Assembly: GCA_002899795.1 (NCBI GenBank)
Contig: PPDG01000121.1
Location: 1 to 9,893, forward strand
DNA from: Desulfobacteraceae bacterium
GTDB lineage: Bacteria; Desulfobacterota; Syntrophobacteria; BM002
Direction: 5' to 3'
Length of the DNA: 9,893 nucleotides
The translations under genes and the position numbers were made by a program. The notes below the pieces were generated by a model. It made no database searches. It was not told the DNA's origin and worked only from the letters and a program-made list of their open reading frames with translations. This document shows, one piece after another, positions 7,320-9,893 of the stretch. The stretch's first letter is position 1. Every line of letters starts with the position of its first letter.

Positions 7320-7514
7320 TCACTCCTGCCAGTCAATAGCTTCCACCGGACATGAATCAATGGCCTCTTCAATAAGATCCTCGGGGCCTCCTTCCGGTTT
7401 GATTACTTCTGACTTGCCTGTTTCCTCATTGAGTTGGAATACTTCAGGGCAGATACCTTCGCAGCTTCCTCAACCGATGCATTCATCCTGATCAACGTGA
7501 ACTTTAAGAGGCAT
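7320..7514 (-). CDS. Small ferredoxin ([4Fe-4S] type) with an in-frame TGA at its second cluster cysteine
   Basis: The frame begins at ATG 7514 with AAGGGG 8 nt before it and runs 64 codons to TGA at 7320. Reading through one internal TGA (7472-7470, codon 15), the product begins MPLKVHVDQDECIG, then TGA, GSCEGICPEVFQLNEETGKS, and ends EEAIDSCPVEAIDWQE. This is the monocluster ferredoxin plan: C12, position 15, C18 and C55 as ligands, with C22 as the extra cysteine. Position 15 is normally Cys, or Asp in the Pyrococcus furiosus protein, and holds the exchangeable iron. It follows hcp by 132 bp on the same strand, suggesting it is, or was, the electron donor of Hcp. Everything except the TGA looks intact. 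It could be a selenocysteine ferredoxin, a fresh pseudogene, or a base error; I find no convincing SECIS hairpin by eye. Confidence 0.85.
7470..7472 (-). other. In-frame TGA at the position of a ferredoxin cluster cysteine
   Basis: Codon 15 of the ferredoxin frame is TGA between CIG and GSC, exactly where CxxCxxC needs its second Cys. TGA differs from both Cys codons (TGC, TGT) only in the third base. Replacement of a Cys by TGA with flanks preserved is the usual pattern by which selenoprotein genes are recognised. Confidence 0.9.
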
Positions 7515-7531
7515 TTTTCGTTCCCCTTGTT

Positions 7532-7637
7532 AAATCCCCCCAACCCCCCTTTATTAAAGGGGGGCTTTCATGACTATCACTCTCCAAATTGAGAGTTTTA
7601 AAATCCCCCTTTTGTAAAGGGGGACTTAGGGGAATTT
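7532..7637. repeat. 106-bp inverted-repeat element, copy B (MITE-like), in the hcp/ferredoxin gap
   Basis: The ends are AAATCCCCC (7532-7540) and GGGGAATTT (7629-7637), with internal CCCCCTTT-n-AAAGGGGG hairpins in each arm as in the copy at 1642-1735. The core shares ATGA-n2-ATCACT and AAAATC blocks with copy A, plus an extra stem ACTCTC/GAGAGT (7579-7584 and 7591-7596). It nearly fills the gap: one end is 9 bp from the hcp stop, the other 3 bp from the ferredoxin ribosome site. As RNA it could lower read-through from hcp or protect transcript ends. Confidence 0.8.
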
Positions 7638-7646
7638 TTACCTTAA

Positions 7647-9275
7647 TCATCCCAAAATCGCCTTCAGATCTTCATCCGGAGTGCTGATGGGCTTGATGTC
7701 GAAGTTCTTCACCAGGACATCCAATACATTGCCCGAGACAAATGCCGGCAGGGAAGGTCCAAGGCGAATGTCCTTGATTCCAAGATGGAGCAAGGACAGG
7801 AGGATTGCCACAGCCTTTTGTTCATACCAGGAACAAATAATGGACAGTGGCAGGTCGTTGACACCTACTTCAAAAGCGTTGGCAAGAGCCACGGCAATCT
7901 GGATTGCCGAATGAGCATCATTGCACTGGCCTATGTCCAGTAATCTCGGGATTCCACCGATGTCCCCCAGATCTTGGTCGAAGAAGCGAAACTTCCCGCA
8001 GGCGAAGGTCAAAACCACGGTGTCCTCGGGAACCTTCTCCACAAACTCGGTGTAGTAGTTCCGACCGGGCTTGGCTCCATCGCAGCCCGCCACCACAAAA
8101 AAGTGACGGATGGCTTTGCCCTTTACCGCCTCGATGACCTTATCGGCCACGCCAAGGACGGTGTTTCTGGCAAAACCAACCATGACCTCGCGTCCATTTA
8201 CATCTTCTTGGAAGCCCGGTAGAGCAAGAGCTCGATCGATGACCGGCTGAAAATTGCGGTCGGCTATATGGGCTATTCCAGGCCAACCCACCAGACCGCA
8301 GGTAAAGATGTTGCTCTTGTAAAGCTCTTTTGGCCTCTGAATGCAATTGGTGGTCATCAAGATGGCACCGGGAAATTGGGAAAAATCTTTACCCTGATTT
8401 TGCCAGGCCGTGCCGTAATGACCGTAAAAATGCCCATATTTCTTTAACTCGGGGTAACCATGACAGGGAAGCATCTCACCGTGACTGTAAACGTTGATAC
8501 CCTTGCCCTCGGTTTGCTTGAGAATCTCTTCAAGATCTTTCAGGTCGTGGCCCGAGACCAGGATGGCCTTGCCTTTCTTCGCACCCAGAGGAACCTTGGT
8601 GGGCACCGGATGGCCGTAGGTGCCTGTGTTCCCCGCATCCAGCAATTCCATGGTCCTCAGGTTGACCTCACCGCACTTTAGGACCAGGCCAATCCAATCC
8701 TCGAGACCCAAGTCCTCCCTCGAGATGGCGGCCAGACCCTCGTGGACGAAACCATATACTGCATCATCTTCCTGCCCGAGAATCTGGGCGTGGTCCGCAT
8801 AGGCGCAGACACCTTTGACGCCGAACAACAAGATGTGTTTGAGGGAAAGGATATCTGGATTGGCACTGGGATATGATTGTATGCCGACAGCCTCACCCTG
8901 TTGAATGAGGTCATCTAAGGTAGAGGCAGGGGTAAAAGATGCTGGCCCCTCAGGGAAATCCACCTTGCCGCCGGCTGCCTTGACTTTATCCTTGAGCTGC
9001 TCCCGCTTTTCTACGGCCTCATTGATCAGAGCCACGAACCTATCTGGGTCGAAATCCACATTGGTCAGGGTGGAAAAAGCGGCCTGAGCTGTGAAGACAT
9101 TAATATCCCTCTCGTTAACACCCACCTTCCGCCCCTCTACTGCATACTGGGACAAGCCGATAAGACCGTATACCAAGAGATCCTGAAGGGCAGCGACCTC
9201 GGGTTCCTTGCCACAAACCCCTATCTTGCTGCACCCTTCACCTTTAGCCGTTTGCTCACACTGATAACAAAACAT
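7647..9275 (-). CDS. hcp: Hybrid cluster protein (hydroxylamine reductase / NO reductase), class I Hcp
   Basis: Hcp is a cytoplasmic Fe-S enzyme with a [4Fe-2S-2O] hybrid cluster. It reduces hydroxylamine in vitro and is implicated in nitric oxide reduction and nitrosative-stress defence. The 542-residue length is that of full-size forms, not the shortened class III. The N-terminal C3, C6, C15, C21 spacing (CX2CX8CX5C) is the class I pattern for a [4Fe-4S] cluster. Hybrid-cluster ligands are H243, E267, C311, C398 (GCDG, the persulfide cysteine), C426 (FACGKFRF), C451 (GQCNDAHSA) and E485 (CSWYEQ), each close to the Desulfovibrio numbering. The start at ATG 9275 has AAGGAGG 6 nt before it. 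It ends in TGA. It is followed by the ferredoxin gene and divergent from cooS. A Crp/Fnr-type palindrome upstream suggests NO- or oxygen-responsive control. Confidence 0.97.
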   Translation of the reverse strand: MFCYQCEQTAKGEGCSKIGVCGKEPEVAALQDLLVYGLIGLSQYAVEGRKVGVNERDINVFTAQAAFSTLTNVDFDPDRFVALINEAVEKREQLKDKVKAAGGKVDFPEGPASFTPASTLDDLIQQGEAVGIQSYPSANPDILSLKHILLFGVKGVCAYADHAQILGQEDDAVYGFVHEGLAAISREDLGLEDWIGLVLKCGEVNLRTMELLDAGNTGTYGHPVPTKVPLGAKKGKAILVSGHDLKDLEEILKQTEGKGINVYSHGEMLPCHGYPELKKYGHFYGHYGTAWQNQGKDFSQFPGAILMTTNCIQRPKELYKSNIFTCGLVGWPGIAHIADRNFQPVIDRALALPGFQEDVNGREVMVGFARNTVLGVADKVIEAVKGKAIRHFFVVAGCDGAKPGRNYYTEFVEKVPEDTVVLTFACGKFRFFDQDLGDIGGIPRLLDIGQCNDAHSAIQIAVALANAFEVGVNDLPLSIICSWYEQKAVAILLSLLHLGIKDIRLGPSLPAFVSGNVLDVLVKNFDIKPISTPDEDLKAILG

Positions 9276-9363
9276 CCTCCTCCTCCTTTTCTAATTCCTT
9301 GCCCATAGTTTCATCATCAAAACCTTGAAGCCAGTTTTTCACTCTCCGATTAGATTAATTGTA

Positions 9364-9405
9364 ACAATAACAGATCAGATTGGTAGCACCATTGACTTAA
9401 GTCAA
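9364..9405 (-). promoter_or_regulatory. Candidate Crp/Fnr-family (HcpR-like) site and class II promoter for hcp
   Basis: TTGACTTAAGTCAA (9392-9405) is a perfect 14-bp palindrome with TTGAC half-sites. On the minus strand the hexamer TATTGT (9369-9364) lies where a -10 box should be if the palindrome is centred at -41.5, which would put the start near 9357, about 80 nt before the hcp ATG. Regulators such as Fnr, Dnr and HcpR use TTGA-type half-sites, and HcpR is known to control hcp in several anaerobes. The palindrome is seen; the regulator is inferred. Confidence 0.5.
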
Positions 9406-9433
9406 GAAATAAAAAAAACTTGAGAGTCCATCC

Positions 9434-9467
9434 TTCCAAATTGGAATAGTGTCATTCCAAAATGGCA
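9434..9467. promoter_or_regulatory. Two tandem 13-bp operator-like motifs, 21 bp apart
   Basis: TTCCAAATTGGAA (9434-9446) is a perfect inverted repeat around a single A, and TTCCAAAATGGCA (9455-9467) repeats it with two changes. The start-to-start distance of 21 bp is two helical turns, so two bound dimers would lie on the same DNA face. The pair lies about 75 bp upstream of the candidate cooS -10 box. The binding protein is unknown. Confidence 0.45.
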
Positions 9468-9542
9468 TATTCTTCCCTGGGCTAAATTTACATCTTATCT
9501 GCAACCATTTAATATTACATAGCTTTTAAAGTTTTCGTTTCT

Positions 9543-9550
9543 GGTATGAT
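9543..9550 (+). promoter_or_regulatory. Candidate extended -10 element for cooS
   Basis: TGGTATGAT spans 9542-9550 and has the TGn extension directly before TATGAT (five of six consensus bases). No good -35 hexamer is seen 16-18 bp upstream, which would suit an activator-dependent or extended -10 promoter. The resulting leader would be about 90 nt. Confidence 0.35.
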
Positions 9551-9646
9551 TACTGCTTTTAAGAATTAGACCTTTCCGAACATCTACGGAACTTTGGCTC
9601 TCAAGTCCAGGGAGTAAAATTATCAACATTTTCTAAGGAGAACAAC

Positions 9647-9893
9647 ATGGCAGAAGAAGTAACAGAGGTAAAAGAGAAAAAGAAGAAGGAGCTGCCCATT
9701 GCGCAGGTAACAACCTGCAAGTCAACCCAGCAGATGTTGCGCAAGGCAGCGGAAGACGGCGTAGAGACCGCTATGCACCGGGCGGCAGACATGAAGGCCT
9801 GTCCCATTGGCGCGGACTCTGCCTGTTGTAAACACTGCGCCATGGGCCCTTGCCGGCTTTCTTCCAAGGATCCCTATGGTAAGACTGGCGTCT
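9647..9893 (+). CDS. cooS: N-terminal part of anaerobic Ni-Fe-S carbon monoxide dehydrogenase, CooS
   Basis: CooS oxidises CO to CO2 in the cytoplasm, giving electrons to ferredoxin-like partners. The frame starts at ATG 9647, 6 nt after AAGGAG, and is open for 82 codons to the edge. After a short Lys/Glu-rich lead, the sequence has C52 and then SACCKHCAMGPCR with C60, C61, C64 and C69. These match the spacing of C39 and C47 (D-cluster) and C48, C51, C56 (B-cluster) in Carboxydothermus CODH. The next expected ligand would be residue 83, whose codon begins with T at the window edge, as a Cys codon would. The active-site C-cluster domain lies outside the window. It is divergent from hcp and may share its control region. 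Whether it is a stand-alone CODH or part of a hydrogenase or acetyl-CoA cluster cannot be seen. Confidence 0.94.
   Translation, partial: MAEEVTEVKEKKKKELPIAQVTTCKSTQQMLRKAAEDGVETAMHRAADMKACPIGADSACCKHCAMGPCRLSSKDPYGKTGV

Larger units (their letters stand above)
9276..9646. other. Divergent regulatory region between hcp and cooS
   Basis: There is no coding frame in this 371-bp stretch apart from leader sequence. It is A/T-rich and carries the palindrome at 9392-9405 near hcp, the tandem motifs at 9434-9467, and an extended -10 candidate for cooS at 9543-9550. The hcp-side leader of about 80 nt and the cooS-side leader of about 90 nt show no obvious riboswitch or terminator fold. Confidence 0.7.

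Noticed and set aside
3064..7472. Global reassignment of TGA to Trp or Gly
   Set aside because: narJ, hcp and the ferredoxin end in TGA at the normal family C terminus, and the ferredoxin site needs Cys or an equivalent ligand.
7255..7491. 78-codon plus-strand open frame
   Set aside because: It is antisense to the ferredoxin gene, whose minus-strand peptide is recognisable apart from the TGA.
9463..9480. Sigma-54 promoter (TGGCA near 9463)
   Set aside because: The -12 GC element is absent at the required spacing.

Overview
The window reads as part of the chromosome of an anaerobic bacterium that respires nitrate, handles nitric-oxide stress and oxidises CO. The gene set (cytoplasm-facing NarGHJI, class I hybrid cluster protein, a CooS-type CO dehydrogenase) fits several anaerobic phyla (for example Bacillota, Nitrospirota, Desulfobacterota or deep Actinomycetota lineages). 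No ribosomal RNA or other marker allows a firm assignment. Base composition looks balanced, and Shine-Dalgarno sites of the AAGGAGG type are clear.

Layout. Everything except the last gene is on the minus strand, so it is read here from high to low coordinates. At 9275-7647 lies hcp, followed by a small ferredoxin gene (7514-7320). After a gene-free leader of about 370 bp comes a membrane-bound nitrate reductase operon: narG (6946-3263), narH (3273-1846, overlapping narG by 11 bp), a 350-bp gap holding repeats, narJ (1494-964), narI (959-276), and the first 33 codons of a probable nitrate/nitrite transporter (100-1) running off the left edge. On the plus strand, divergent from hcp, the first 82 codons of cooS (from 9647) run off the right edge. 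The 371-bp hcp/cooS spacer carries a perfect 14-bp Crp/Fnr-type palindrome and two tandem 13-bp operator-like motifs exactly 21 bp apart.

The main anomaly is a pair of in-frame TGA codons inside two otherwise intact genes. One replaces the second cluster cysteine of the ferredoxin (CIG-TGA-GSC). The other is codon 70 of narH, where reading through restores a 475-codon NarH with every Fe-S cysteine in register with the E. coli protein. A compact GC-rich hairpin lies 14 nt after the narH TGA. Because narJ, hcp and the ferredoxin themselves end in TGA, a global reassignment of TGA is unlikely. The choices are local recoding (selenocysteine, or readthrough), recent nonsense mutations, or consensus errors. 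The ferredoxin case is the most suggestive because the TGA sits exactly on a metal-ligand cysteine.

Working together: NarGHI reduces nitrate to nitrite at the membrane using quinol; NarJ inserts the cofactor; the NarK-like protein would move nitrate and nitrite. Hcp, probably fed by the ferredoxin, would remove nitric oxide or hydroxylamine arising from nitrite. CooS would supply low-potential electrons from CO. Two copies of one family of about 100-bp inverted-repeat elements sit inside the two operons (hcp/ferredoxin gap and narH/narJ gap).
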